From Chloroflexota bacterium (lineage in GTDB: Bacteria; Chloroflexota; Dehalococcoidia; Lucifugimonadales; Lucifugimonadaceae), in contig JABIFF010000006.1 in NCBI GenBank assembly GCA_018650845.1, positions 62,001 to 126,000 of the forward strand: DNA of 64,000 bases, written 5' to 3'. The position numbers were made by a program, and so were the translations under genes. A model generated the notes under the pieces. That model saw nothing but the letters and a program-made list of their open reading frames with translations. It did no database searches and had not been told where the DNA came from. Below, one piece after another: positions 26,436 to 35,627 of the stretch (its first letter is position 1; each line of letters begins with the position of its first letter).

Positions 26436-27404
26436 ATGATTCGAGTCCTGCACGGCGAAGACGAATACTCAAGATCGGAAGCTCTCACGAAAATTCGTGA
26501 ATCAGCTGGTCCTGCAGAAGTTCGCGATCCCAACACCACGGTGTTTCAGGGGCAGGGCTTCAAGCTGGCCGATGTAATTGGTGCCGCGCAGGTCGTGCCA
26601 TTTATGGCCGATAGGCGAGTGATTATCGTCCACGGGGTTCTTGGTCGTATGCAGAAGCGCGACAAGTCTTTGGGCAACGAATGGCGTGAACTAACGGCAA
26701 GGCTCGCTGAAGTTCCAGCTTCAACTGAATTGGTATTTGTCGAAGAGGTTGGCCTGCGTGACAACGGTATCGCTGTGAAGTCTGTAGGGCCAAGCGCTCG
26801 TGTTCAGGAATATCGCGTGAAGCGACGGGGTGAGCTCGAAAGCTGGGTTCGAGACCGATTCTCACATTACAAAGCCGAAGGCACTCGCGATGCGATAGCC
26901 CGGATAGCTTGGCTGGCGGGTTCAGATACCCGTCTGCTTGATCAAGAAATAAAGAAGCTCGCTCTCTACGCTGGTGATCGACAAGTTACTCAAGATGATG
27001 TCGATCTGATGGTTTCCGACGCCCGAGAAGCCAGTATCTTCGCTGCGGTCGATGCCGTTCTAGAAGGTCGACCCGCAGTAGCGATGAAGTCGCTTTACTC
27101 GTTGCTATCAAGCGGTTCTAGCGTTTCGACAATCCTCTCGATGTTGGCTAGGCAAACCCGCCTGTTGATCCTCGCAGTCGAACTACAGCAGCAGGGCGTA
27201 CATCCCGAGGAAATCGGCAAGAGAATCAGTCTGACGAATCGATACGCACTCGACAAAACGCTTCGCCAATCGCAAAATTTCAGTACCGAGAATCTCGCAA
27301 ATATTCATCGCCGATTGCTAGCTGCCGATCTCACCATCAAGCAGGGTGGAATGGACGAACGACTGGCTGTGGAAATCTTAGTTGGCGAGCTTTCTGCAGC
27401 TTGA
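26436..27404 (+). CDS. holA: DNA polymerase III subunit delta
   Basis: Clamp-loader subunit that opens the beta sliding clamp. It begins MIRVLHGEDEYSRSEALTKI, typical of HolA. It has an AAA+-like fold without a Walker A motif, with LVFVEEVGL near residue 100, ELESWVRDRF, IARIAWLAGSDTRLLDQEIKKL near 150, and a helical C-terminal collar domain (ILSMLARQTRLLILAVEL). 322 residues is normal. ATG at 26436. It stands alone between two unrelated genes. Confidence 0.92.
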   Translation: MIRVLHGEDEYSRSEALTKIRESAGPAEVRDPNTTVFQGQGFKLADVIGAAQVVPFMADRRVIIVHGVLGRMQKRDKSLGNEWRELTARLAEVPASTELVFVEEVGLRDNGIAVKSVGPSARVQEYRVKRRGELESWVRDRFSHYKAEGTRDAIARIAWLAGSDTRLLDQEIKKLALYAGDRQVTQDDVDLMVSDAREASIFAAVDAVLEGRPAVAMKSLYSLLSSGSSVSTILSMLARQTRLLILAVELQQQGVHPEEIGKRISLTNRYALDKTLRQSQNFSTENLANIHRRLLAADLTIKQGGMDERLAVEILVGELSAA

Positions 27405-27489
27405 ACGGGAATCCCAAACTTCATCTTTCGACGTATCTGTGCGTGAGATGCCAAAGCATCCCAAGCAAAAACCACGGATAATTACCTGA

Positions 27490-28413
27490 ATGCTGAACCG
27501 CACTCGAACATATTTGGCACTACTTGCCCTCGTCGCCCTCCTTGCAGTCGCTTGCTCAAGCAGCGATACCGACTCGGCAGACGACAACCAGCCGACTCCG
27601 GTACCAGCTGCTACCGAAGTCGCCGAACCAATTTCCGAACCGGAGCCAACGTCGGCGCCGCGTCCTAAAGTTACCGTCACGCCAACCCCGGAGCCAGAAG
27701 GCACAGCAGTATCTGAATCAGAGAGCGTTACGTTCTATCTACAGGCTTTCAACTCGATTGGTCGGGGCGAATATGTCGACGCTGAGCGTACTTTCACGAC
27801 GGTAGTAGAACTCGAACCGGGATTCGCCCGTGGATGGGACGGTCGTGGTCAGGCTTTGATGCTGCAAGGCAAGTACGAAGAGGCACTTCGTGATTTTGAT
27901 AAAGCGATTGAGCTGAAGCCGAATTTGTCGGTCGCTTATGCAAATCGAAGCCTTACTCGTATCGCTATAGATGACATGGACGGTGCTGAACGAGACGCCC
28001 GACGTGCCTTCGAACTAGACGACGAATCCGTGGCCGCACAATTGGTGATGGGCCGGGTTTACGCTCGTGAGGGCGACACGACGACTGCGCTTGAGTGGTT
28101 CGACCTGGCTGTCGCTACCGATCCCGAAGACGCATCGACATGGTGGTGGCGCGGACGTTTCTATCGAGACGTACTGGGCATCGGAAATGCCGCCCTCGCC
28201 GATTTCAATGCGGCGATCGAACTTGCTCCTGCACAAGCGGCTTTGTACCTCGATCGAGCACAGCTATACATTCAAGCTGAAGTCGATCCAGAGCTGGCAA
28301 GGGCTGATCTAGAGGAAGCGATCTCTCTCTCTCAGGACCCAAAACTGCCGAGCATCATCGCTCGGGCTGAAGATCTCATTGCGGTGCTGGACGAACGTGC
28401 AGCTGCGGCTTAG
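27490..28413 (+). CDS. TPR-repeat lipoprotein
   Basis: A 307-residue exported lipoprotein. The signal peptide ends in a lipobox LLAVACSSS, with the Cys near residue 22. After a Pro/Thr-rich linker (to about 75) come about six TPR motifs, for example GRGQALMLQGKYEEALRDFD, ANRSLTRIAIDDMDGAERDA and MGRVYAREGDTTTALEWFDL. It is probably an outer-face scaffold protein binding other polypeptides. Start ATG at 27490. It converges with the DUF3179 lipoprotein gene; both are envelope proteins but they are not an operon. Confidence 0.85.
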   Translation: MLNRTRTYLALLALVALLAVACSSSDTDSADDNQPTPVPAATEVAEPISEPEPTSAPRPKVTVTPTPEPEGTAVSESESVTFYLQAFNSIGRGEYVDAERTFTTVVELEPGFARGWDGRGQALMLQGKYEEALRDFDKAIELKPNLSVAYANRSLTRIAIDDMDGAERDARRAFELDDESVAAQLVMGRVYAREGDTTTALEWFDLAVATDPEDASTWWWRGRFYRDVLGIGNAALADFNAAIELAPAQAALYLDRAQLYIQAEVDPELARADLEEAISLSQDPKLPSIIARAEDLIAVLDERAAAA

Positions 28414-28452
28414 CTGCCTACAGGTCTAGGTGGAACGACCCCAAATCGTTCG

Positions 28453-29853
28453 CTACCCAAGATCGTCTAGAGAATCCCTGATTTGGGTCGCAGGCTTGAA
28501 CACCGCCCAAGCGAACCAGAAGTGATTTGCGTGAACCACTGGTTCAAGTTGCGTTCCCTCTAGCTCCCCACTGGTTGCTATCCCTGCGTAATTCCACGCC
28601 GAGCCAGTTTCGATATCGGTTATTCCGTGATCGTTGGCTTCAAATGTCAGAAGTCGATCACCTACGATTCGAGAGAACACCGCGACAGATCCTGATGTCT
28701 GATGTTCGTTCGAAAGACTATTGAACGCCGAGAATGTTCCGTAATCGAAGAACGCTGTAATCGGTGAATCGTTTATGGAATCGTTGATGACTGGTGCTTC
28801 TTTAAGGAATGCGAACGGATAGGCGACCGGTATTTCACCGTCGATAGTTAGCACTCGTGAAGTAGCAATCAACCTGTCGTCGACGCTGCCCTGGAACAGG
28901 AACGGATGTGCATCGACATCGTCATATCCGGCATACGGTGGGCTGTCATACGGTCGTGCAAGTAAGCCCCGGTCGTCCACTACACGTTCGAGCAGCTTAC
29001 CCTCCGGATATGCCTCAGCGAACGTCTCCCACGCAATGATCGATGAAGGAAGCTGGCTCAGCACGGATTCGTTCGCTGCGAAATCGCCAGCAAGTGCTTC
29101 ACCCGTTATTTGCTGCCAAAAGCTCTCCGACTGGCGATCCCACATCACGAGATCGGAATTTCGGAGCATTCCCGAAGTTCCAAACGTCAGTTCTTGACCA
29201 TCAATTATTCGAGAGAACGTAATTCCGGTATTGCACAACGGGCAGAACGTGACGGTAACTGGCTCGCCGCCAACGGTGTCGTTCACAATCTCGTGCCACA
29301 TCAAAATCGCCAACGGGTAAGCACGAGCATCGCCTTCGACGATCAATGCCACGACAGGTTCTCTCGATTCCATATAGGCAGGAGCGTCCGCTACCGAGAC
29401 GAATGTGGGATTGTCGACTGGGGTGATTTTGTCTTTCGCTAGAACAATCGATAGCTCAGTCAGCGGAATCGTACGTTCTTCAAAATTCGTCTTCCAGCCC
29501 CAGATTTTTTGCAGAGTTGCGACGCGGGATTTTTCAGCATCATCACTGAACAAATCCGAGAAATCTAATTCTTCTTTGGTGTTTTCAACTACATCGACAG
29601 GAGTCGACGTTGGCTCCTGTTCGATTTCAGGAGCGGTTGTCGGAACTGGAGTCTCCGTGGGATCGGGAGCCGCAACTACCGCTGTCGCCTCGTTGGAAGG
29701 GTCATCAACGGTCGGCGAAGTCGAATCATCGCCAGTACCACCACATGCCACTAGAACTGTTGCGAGCAACCCAACGCCAAGCAGCCCGATTCGTCGCTTC
29801 CACAAAGATCCGACCATATTCGTGCCGCTGCCAACCCTGACGAACTGATTCAT
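28453..29853 (-). CDS. DUF3179 domain lipoprotein
   Basis: Exported lipoprotein, up to 466 residues. The signal has lipobox LLATVLVACGG. A long Pro/Thr/Glu linker follows, then DUF3179: VVALIVEGDARAYPLAILMW, VTVTFCPLCNTGITF (a Cys-x2-Cys pair), SGMLRNSDLVMWDRQSESFW and TFEANDHGITDIETGSAW. It may bind a metal or redox group, but the family has no proven role. The start is probably the internal ATG at 29817, giving a compact signal peptide, rather than the ATG at 29853. Single gene on the minus strand. Confidence 0.8.
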   Translation of the reverse strand: MNQFVRVGSGTNMVGSLWKRRIGLLGVGLLATVLVACGGTGDDSTSPTVDDPSNEATAVVAAPDPTETPVPTTAPEIEQEPTSTPVDVVENTKEELDFSDLFSDDAEKSRVATLQKIWGWKTNFEERTIPLTELSIVLAKDKITPVDNPTFVSVADAPAYMESREPVVALIVEGDARAYPLAILMWHEIVNDTVGGEPVTVTFCPLCNTGITFSRIIDGQELTFGTSGMLRNSDLVMWDRQSESFWQQITGEALAGDFAANESVLSQLPSSIIAWETFAEAYPEGKLLERVVDDRGLLARPYDSPPYAGYDDVDAHPFLFQGSVDDRLIATSRVLTIDGEIPVAYPFAFLKEAPVINDSINDSPITAFFDYGTFSAFNSLSNEHQTSGSVAVFSRIVGDRLLTFEANDHGITDIETGSAWNYAGIATSGELEGTQLEPVVHANHFWFAWAVFKPATQIRDSLDDLG

Positions 29854-29989
29854 ATGCCGTTACCTAATCCCACCGTGCAGACTCAATTTACGTTAGTGCA
29901 TTGAATATCTGATGCGCCAAACTTCAGGATGGCGCGAGAAAACCCGCCAACAACAGGCAAATTCGAAGGAAATTGGCTAGAAGTAACGC

Positions 29990-31066
29990 TTAGTCGAAGG
30001 TCAGCATTCGAGTTGGGTTGTCGACCAATATCAGTCGTACAACCTCTTCGCTCATGCCACGTGCACGCATACGAGGAACCACACGGGTGAGGATGTGGTC
30101 GAAACCGTGACCGCCATATGTCTTCAAACGGTGCTTCGAGCAAATGTCGTGCGCAAGCAGAATGTTTCCTCGCTTGCCTTCGTTCACCATGTGCTCGACC
30201 ATCTCGATACGTTCGTGATCGGCTGGCATGTGTGATTCAGGAGCCAGCGGGTAGAACGAAGAATCGTGACCGAATAGGTCGAAGTTCAAATATGCACCAG
30301 TGGCGATTAGTTCGTTCAATACGCCACGGTCGTAAACCGTTCGCTCGACGTGACCCATTACCGTGCGGTTGAGGTTTCCACCCCATTTGTCCACAGCTTC
30401 AAGAATTTCAAGCGGTGCACGTTCGCTGCGACCGGGATGAATCAGCAGGGGAGCGCCGGTTTCGCGCTGGGCGATTACGGCTGCTTCGAGAACCTTTTTT
30501 TCAGAATCGTGCCAAGGGAACGAACAGCCGATTTCACCGATGATGCCCGATCGAATGCCGGTATCGCCGACGCCCTGGTCGACATCGTGAATGATCTGTC
30601 CGGCGATCTGCTCAACTGTAAGATCTTCAAGCTCTGGAGCGTGCGTCATGTGAACGTAGTTACCAGCGCCCATCACAACGTTCAAACCTGTGGCTCGTGA
30701 AATTCGCACCAACGCACGTGGGTCACGAGCGAGGCCTACAGAAGTCACATCGACGATAGTGCTGCCGCCAGCGTTGAAGTACTGCTGGGCTTCCCAAGTG
30801 GAAATATCTTCGTCGAGAATCTGCAGATTGTCTCGGTTACTGGTCCAGTTATAACGAACCCAACCGAGGTTATCCATCGACACTTCTTCGTCCATGAGTA
30901 GACGCTCAGAAGCCTCTTTTGGCTCAGTGAAAACGACTCCAAAGTCGATCAGCAGATGCTCGTGCGTGGTCGTGATGCCAACTTTCGCTGGCTCAATCGG
31001 ACCCAGAACAGTCAGAACTTTTCTTGCTGCTCGGTGCTTCGGAACTGGATGGGAAGGTGAGGTCAA
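29990..31066 (-). CDS. Phosphotriesterase-family metal hydrolase
   Basis: Amidohydrolase-superfamily TIM barrel of the phosphotriesterase (PTE/PLL) type, 358 residues. Motifs: the N-terminal HxH in ITTTHEHLLIDFG near residue 33, GIIGEIGCS near 170, LIHPGRSERAP near 200, MGHVERT near 230 and LLAHDICSKHRL near 303. A Lys or carboxylated residue cannot be assigned confidently in the usual place, since IGEIGCS carries a Glu instead, as in some relatives. Activity is more likely lactonase or esterase than organophosphate hydrolysis. Start is TTG at 31066, as no Met occurs before the HxH. Single gene, minus strand. Confidence 0.82.
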   Translation of the reverse strand: MTSPSHPVPKHRAARKVLTVLGPIEPAKVGITTTHEHLLIDFGVVFTEPKEASERLLMDEEVSMDNLGWVRYNWTSNRDNLQILDEDISTWEAQQYFNAGGSTIVDVTSVGLARDPRALVRISRATGLNVVMGAGNYVHMTHAPELEDLTVEQIAGQIIHDVDQGVGDTGIRSGIIGEIGCSFPWHDSEKKVLEAAVIAQRETGAPLLIHPGRSERAPLEILEAVDKWGGNLNRTVMGHVERTVYDRGVLNELIATGAYLNFDLFGHDSSFYPLAPESHMPADHERIEMVEHMVNEGKRGNILLAHDICSKHRLKTYGGHGFDHILTRVVPRMRARGMSEEVVRLILVDNPTRMLTFD

Positions 31067-31199
31067 CTAACTAAACCCTATTGGCATTATTGGAATCGCC
31101 CGAAATGCCCAAGTACGAGGAACGCACGACGGGCACGAGACGGCATGAAATTCGAATCGACAAAAAGTCTAACGCAGGAATGGAACTCAACGAACTCTA

Positions 31200-32102
31200 T
31201 TACGCGTCACGCCAAGTAACTTTTGGCTCCCAGCCGAGTACCCGTTTTGCCTTTTCGACCGATATAGCGGTCGCATTACCGGGCATTGGTGTACGAATTT
31301 CGGCTTCCGGGTAGACCTTCTTGATCAGTTCTTCAGTTGGCTCGTCGGCTGAAGTATCTTCACCATTTATGAAGAACGCCTCGTGTCCGCCGAACTCAAC
31401 TTCTATCGCCAGTACGCACGCCCGTGCTGCCTCTGCGAAATCGGTCCAGCCCCAAAAATGCTTGGCGTTGTTGCCGTAAGCGCCCTGGCGTTCGTCAGCA
31501 GCATTTAGAGCAGTTTGTCGTTCTCGATCCATCAAGCCGTGAAATCTCATCGAAGCGATTTGTACTTCACCGGGACGACGACGCACGAACGCATCAGCTA
31601 ATTCTTCGCTAATCCACTTACCGACGGAGTAGGCGTCTTCGGCGAAAGTCGGGTGCTCTTCGTCCATTGGGAAGTATGGTCGAGGAGTAATTCCCTTCGA
31701 GAAAACCGCACCGACAGCGTTCACCGAAGAAGCTAAAACTACTTTGCTAATGCCGTGAATTTCCGCAGCCTCAAGCACATTCCAATTGGAAGTCATATTT
31801 ACTCGGAAAACTTCGTGTTCCGGCGCAATGATCGGGTTCGTAATCGCAGCCATGTGGATCACAGCGTCACAATTCTTCATTGCTGAAAGCACTTGGCCAA
31901 AGTCGGTTACATCGACAAATTTGAAGGTGTAGCCGGGTACTCGCACTTGGCGTGAATCGTTGGACGAATTGAGATCGACCCCAACCACGTCATAGCCGTT
32001 TTCTAAAAGGTCTTTGACGATGAACTGTCCGGCGCGTCCAGATGCTCCAGTTACGAAAACGGTTGTCATAGTTTTGTTGCGACTTTCTTGGTTCTTAGAC
32101 AC
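31200..32102 (-). CDS. NAD-dependent epimerase/dehydratase (extended SDR)
   Basis: Extended short-chain dehydrogenase, about 289-300 residues. The dinucleotide site is FVTGASGRAGQFI, and the active-site dyad is in YSVGKWISEE (YxxxK). The Ser is in ASSVNAVG. It has the extended-SDR C-terminal substrate region. It is similar to NAD(P)-binding nucleotide-sugar epimerases but the substrate is unknown; PTE and enolase neighbours hint at sugar-acid metabolism. The start could be ATG at 32069 (MTTVFV) or the ATG at 32102; the later one fits the fold. It is flanked upstream by a repeat pair. Confidence 0.82.
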   Translation of the reverse strand: MSKNQESRNKTMTTVFVTGASGRAGQFIVKDLLENGYDVVGVDLNSSNDSRQVRVPGYTFKFVDVTDFGQVLSAMKNCDAVIHMAAITNPIIAPEHEVFRVNMTSNWNVLEAAEIHGISKVVLASSVNAVGAVFSKGITPRPYFPMDEEHPTFAEDAYSVGKWISEELADAFVRRRPGEVQIASMRFHGLMDRERQTALNAADERQGAYGNNAKHFWGWTDFAEAARACVLAIEVEFGGHEAFFINGEDTSADEPTEELIKKVYPEAEIRTPMPGNATAISVEKAKRVLGWEPKVTWRDA

Positions 32103-32105
32103 CCT

Positions 32106-32296
32106 CGTCCCGACCGCAGCAAAGCGGAGTGGAGGGATCAGTAGTCAGATGGGATCATCTGGCGATTCAGTGAAAATTGATCTTGCCATTATCGGCTGAA
32201 CTGACGCGCAAATACACAGCATTCGTCGAGATTCTTCTGAATGGCTAGATTCTTGAAGGATCGTTTGTGATCCCTCCGCTGCGGTCGGGACGAGGG
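32106..32296. repeat. Family II hairpin repeat, inverted pair
   Basis: The left unit (32106-32140) reads GTCCCGACCGCAGCAAAGCG ending AGGGATCA. The right unit (32268-32296) is its reverse complement without ten central bases. The inner stem is CCGC/GCGG here. It lies between the SDR gene and the beta-propeller gene. Confidence 0.8.
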
Positions 32297-32382
32297 CAAT
32301 CCGTATAGCATCCCGTTTGATCTGAGAGATTTCGAGTTGCTGTGCGGTATTGCAGGTCGAGGTAAATCAGCCCCAACAGAAA

Positions 32383-33093
32383 TTAGAACGTTGGCTCCAT
32401 GCCGACATCGAGGAAGCCGATTGGGCCACGATCGTCTGCGTACCAGAGTCGATTGTCTTTGATCGTCATGCCGTGAACCTGAATCGGATCGAGCACTCGG
32501 AAAGCATCGTAGCAACGTCCGTCTTCAAGACGGTGTCGGCTAACAACTCCGAAAGCAGTGTCAGCGATCCAAACGTGACCTTCTTCTTCTGCCCAAGCGA
32601 GACCGTGCACTCGGAATCCAGGAGCCTTCATTCGGTGGATTTCTTGGAAATTCGAAGTGTCGATAACGTGCACGAACTGTGATGGAGGTGAAGCGACATA
32701 TAGGTTGCCATCTTTCCATTCAAGACCGTGGTCTCCCGTTGGCTCTGACTTACGTCCAGCTTCTTCGTCGAGGTGCTCGCGTGTGGCGTTGATGCCTGCG
32801 CCCGGAGATGGGTAGACCTCGACGGTCTTGCCGGTGTCCATGTCTAGCTGGTAGATCTCGCAACTGTAGGTCGAAGCAACCCATATGTAGCCGCCGCCAA
32901 TGGTTATTCCGCTCGATTTCTCTGTGTCAGTTTCGAGATCGACTAGCACGTCGCCCGTGTCCCAATCGACCTTGTACACATGGTCGTCGCCCTGATCGAT
33001 GATCCACAGACCATCATCGGCAGCCTGAAGTCCGTTCGGCTTAGGGCCGGGAGCGTTGAACTGGAAGATCGTATCGGCAACTTTGTGCGGCAT
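32383..33093 (-). CDS. Beta-propeller repeat protein
   Basis: A 236-residue cytoplasmic protein built from repeated blade motifs: GLWIIDQGDDHVYKVD, GYIWVASTYSCEIYQLD, GNLYVASPPSQFVHVID, GHVWIADTAFGVVSRH and NRLWYADDRGPIGFLD. This suggests a six-blade propeller of the YncE/SMP-30-like class. No signal peptide. Some of these proteins are lactonases that bind metal, but catalytic ligands cannot be named here. Start ATG at 33093 with GAGAG upstream. It lies between two repeat copies; not obviously in an operon. Confidence 0.65.
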   Translation of the reverse strand: MPHKVADTIFQFNAPGPKPNGLQAADDGLWIIDQGDDHVYKVDWDTGDVLVDLETDTEKSSGITIGGGYIWVASTYSCEIYQLDMDTGKTVEVYPSPGAGINATREHLDEEAGRKSEPTGDHGLEWKDGNLYVASPPSQFVHVIDTSNFQEIHRMKAPGFRVHGLAWAEEEGHVWIADTAFGVVSRHRLEDGRCYDAFRVLDPIQVHGMTIKDNRLWYADDRGPIGFLDVGMEPTF

Positions 33094-33191
33094 GAGGTCT
33101 CTCGTTTACTAGTGCTTAGTGCGTTATCTATCTGCGGCGGTAGTGTAGCGCGCTACTGCGGAGAGCGGGGAGGAAATTCGCCTAATACGAC

Positions 33192-33240
33192 ATCCCGACT
33201 CCTGCGGAGGGATCTTCGGCGGGGTTTGAGGTGATGGGGG
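33192..33240. repeat. Family II hairpin repeat, single
   Basis: ATCCCGACTCCTGCGGAGGG then ATCTTCGGCGGGG. Inner stem CTCC/GGAG with loop TGC, outer ATCC/GGAT. The first 24 bases are the same as in the copy at 53791, 20 kb away. Confidence 0.75.
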
Positions 33241-33287
33241 AGAGTGCGATGTGATGAAGCCCTCTCCATATGAGAGAAGGAAAATAA

Positions 33288-34124
33288 CTATTCAGGCTTG
33301 TGTGCTTTAATCGAATGCATCAGCGGTAGAAAATCTTCCTTGCCTTCTGGCATCTTCCAAAGACCGTTGTCGGCCTGAACCAGCATAGGGAATGCTTGCC
33401 AGTGCAATGATTTGTGTTCATGAACGACATCTAATACCAGGCCAGCCTGAATTAGAGCGTTGATCGTTTCGCCCAGCCCGTGTGTGAAGTTGTATTCCCT
33501 GGTGTGTTCAAGCGTTCCTTCACCGGCATAGGTTCCTTCGTTTTCCTCAGCCAGTGGTCCGGCTGATTCGAAGTAAGGCCAGTCGAGAACAACTTGCTCG
33601 CCATGATCGTCCTGCGAAACCGACCACATCATCGGGTGACCTTCGAGGATGTAGAAAGTCCCTCCGGGTTTCAGGAAATCAGCAACGATCTTTGCCCAAG
33701 CGTTGATATCGGGAAGCCAGCAAATAGCACCGACGCCGGTGTAAACCACATCGAATTGCCGGTTTTCTAATACATGCGGAGAGTCGTAAAACTCTGCCAC
33801 CACAAATTCTCCTGGGGTAGCGGAATCGGTGCTCAACTTACGACAAGCCTCGATAGCTGGCTCAGAAAAATCTACGCCGGTGACTTCTGCACCCTGGCGT
33901 GCCCAGCTTAGAGTGTCGGTGCCAATGTGGCATTGCAAATGCAGCAGTGTTTTGCCGGATACATCGCCAAGCTCATCGTTATCTAGATCGAATTGGACGA
34001 CATCGCTGATGTGCTCGGGGTTATCGATGAACTTCTGGATTCCGTAGTCATCAGATCCATAGTGAATCGGAACTCGGTCATCCCAGTTATCGCGATTTGC
34101 CAATCGATATTCGTCAAATGCCAT
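33288..34124 (-). CDS. Class I SAM-dependent methyltransferase
   Basis: A 278-residue protein with the Rossmann SAM-binding motif in GKTLLHLQCHIGTDTLSWAR near residue 56, then EVTGVDFSEPAIEACRKL near 80 (acidic ribose-binding D) and VVYTGVGAICWLPDINAWAK near 125. FYILEGHPMMW near 155 is a distinctive later element. The C-terminal part resembles small-molecule methyltransferases. Substrate unknown. The ATG at 34124 has a GGAG site. Minus strand, between the propeller gene and the enolase-superfamily gene with its terminator. Confidence 0.85.
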   Translation of the reverse strand: MAFDEYRLANRDNWDDRVPIHYGSDDYGIQKFIDNPEHISDVVQFDLDNDELGDVSGKTLLHLQCHIGTDTLSWARQGAEVTGVDFSEPAIEACRKLSTDSATPGEFVVAEFYDSPHVLENRQFDVVYTGVGAICWLPDINAWAKIVADFLKPGGTFYILEGHPMMWSVSQDDHGEQVVLDWPYFESAGPLAEENEGTYAGEGTLEHTREYNFTHGLGETINALIQAGLVLDVVHEHKSLHWQAFPMLVQADNGLWKMPEGKEDFLPLMHSIKAHKPE

Positions 34125-34204
34125 CTAGAAAACTCCAGCCTAGTTGTTGCAAGCCAACGGCGTGATCATATACTGCTGCGTCCGATGACCCATGGCGATT
34201 ATTA

Positions 34205-34239
34205 ATCAAAAAGTGCTGACCGAAAACGGTCAGCACTTT
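34205..34239 (-). terminator. Intrinsic terminator after the MR/MLE gene
   Basis: 13-bp perfect stem AAAGTGCTGACCG / CGGTCAGCACTTT with an AAAA loop on the plus strand (TTTT on the minus). On the minus strand it is followed by TTTTTGATT. Sits about 25 bp past the stop of the enolase-superfamily gene. Confidence 0.9.
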
Positions 34240-34264
34240 GAGCAATCTAAACATGAGTCAGCGA

Positions 34265-35476
34265 TTACAGTTCGCTGTTCATCGTTGTGGTCTGTGGGTC
34301 GTCCAAGAACTTGGCGATTAGGTTTGTACCTGAGCCAACGCCGGTTGGTGGGAACGCGTACCCGTTTTCAATCTTAGGAAGCTGGTCGACGATGTCCTTG
34401 TACCAAGTGTTGTTGTACGCACGAACTGTCTCTTGAATTAGAGCGTTCGGAGCGTTCAACGAAAGGTGAACACTGAACATCAACGTGACAGGTCCCACAC
34501 AGTCGTGAGGGGCCACAGGCATGTGGTAGGCGTGAGCCATCGAAGCTATTCGCTTGGCTTCGGAAATTCCACCAACCCACGAAATATCGAGCATGCAGAT
34601 CGTCATTGCCTGCTTCTCGAACATCTCTCGGAACGCCCATCGTGTTGCGACAGTTTCACTGGCGGTAGTCGCCACTTCGGTCGACTTTCGGAATTCGGCG
34701 AGAGTGTCGATGTTGTCCATCGGTACTGGGTCTTCAAACCAGAACGGACTGTGCGGCTCGACGGCTTTGGCGATGCGCTTTGCTGAGGAAAGATTCCACA
34801 GGCTGTGCATCTCGACCATAACGTCCATCTTGTTGCCGACTGCCTCTCGGATTTTCCTGAACGGCTCGGTACCTTCTTCAAGATCGGTGGCGTGGATAAA
34901 TTGACCGTTCGATGGAACTGAGTATTTGTCGTATGGCCAGATCTTCATCGCCGTGAAGCCTTCCGACATCAGATCTTCAGCAAGTGCACCAGCGTCGGTC
35001 ATGAACGCCTGGTAGTCCTCGTAAGGCTGCTCGGGTCTGTAATCGATCTGACCCGGAATCCAACCCTGAGGAGTCTTCACGCCGTACGAGTAGCCAGCGC
35101 AGGTGTTGTAAACCCTGATCTTCTCTCGGGCGAGTCCACCAAGCACCTGATACAGAGGTTGGTTGTAGCGTCGAGCATACAAATCCCAAAGCGCCATATC
35201 GATCGCTGAAACCGATGAGGCGTCAACGCTACGACCACGATTCACCTTCATTCGGCGCCCCATGGTGTCCCAGTGCATATCGAGCTGGTCTGGGTCCTGC
35301 CCAAGCAGATAGGGCGCTATATCGCCGTGAATATATGCTTCGATGGCGTCGGGAGAGAACGAAGTTTCTCCAAGTCCGACGTAGCCATCTGAGCTGTAGA
35401 CCTTGGCCCAAACGATCATTGGGTATTCAGGGTTTCGTAGAGTTTCGATTCGGTTGATAACCGCTGCGGTTGCCAT
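34265..35476 (-). CDS. Enolase-superfamily (MR/MLE) sugar-acid dehydratase or racemase
   Basis: A 403-residue enzyme of the mandelate racemase/muconate lactonising family. The capping domain is followed by the barrel, with SVSAIDMALWDLYAR near 106, GFTAMKIWPYDKYS near 185, metal-ligand segments MVEMHSLWN and FWFEDPVPMDN, then LDISWVGGISEAKRI and the His-containing PVAPHDCVGPVT near 330. The D/H pairing suggests MR-type chemistry, probably acid-sugar dehydration, but the substrate is unknown. The ATG at 35476 is preferred over the upstream in-frame codon at 35563, since the N-terminal 29 residues would not fit the fold. Fits with UxuA at the other end. Confidence 0.88.
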   Translation of the reverse strand: MATAAVINRIETLRNPEYPMIVWAKVYSSDGYVGLGETSFSPDAIEAYIHGDIAPYLLGQDPDQLDMHWDTMGRRMKVNRGRSVDASSVSAIDMALWDLYARRYNQPLYQVLGGLAREKIRVYNTCAGYSYGVKTPQGWIPGQIDYRPEQPYEDYQAFMTDAGALAEDLMSEGFTAMKIWPYDKYSVPSNGQFIHATDLEEGTEPFRKIREAVGNKMDVMVEMHSLWNLSSAKRIAKAVEPHSPFWFEDPVPMDNIDTLAEFRKSTEVATTASETVATRWAFREMFEKQAMTICMLDISWVGGISEAKRIASMAHAYHMPVAPHDCVGPVTLMFSVHLSLNAPNALIQETVRAYNNTWYKDIVDQLPKIENGYAFPPTGVGSGTNLIAKFLDDPQTTTMNSEL

Positions 35477-35627
35477 CTTGTATCTCGTATTTATATAAGG
35501 CGATTTGTTGATTTGGCAGTTCGATTTCACATTCACTGCCGAGTGACGCGAGAAGGTTAACAAGCCCGATAGACGTTGTGTGAATACCTAGCGTGTTTTT
35601 TTCGAAAAGTTCAAACTTCTAGAACTC

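Noticed and set aside
35477-35563. Longer start for the MR/MLE gene
   Set aside because: The 29 extra residues lie in the intergenic region and do not fit the capping domain.
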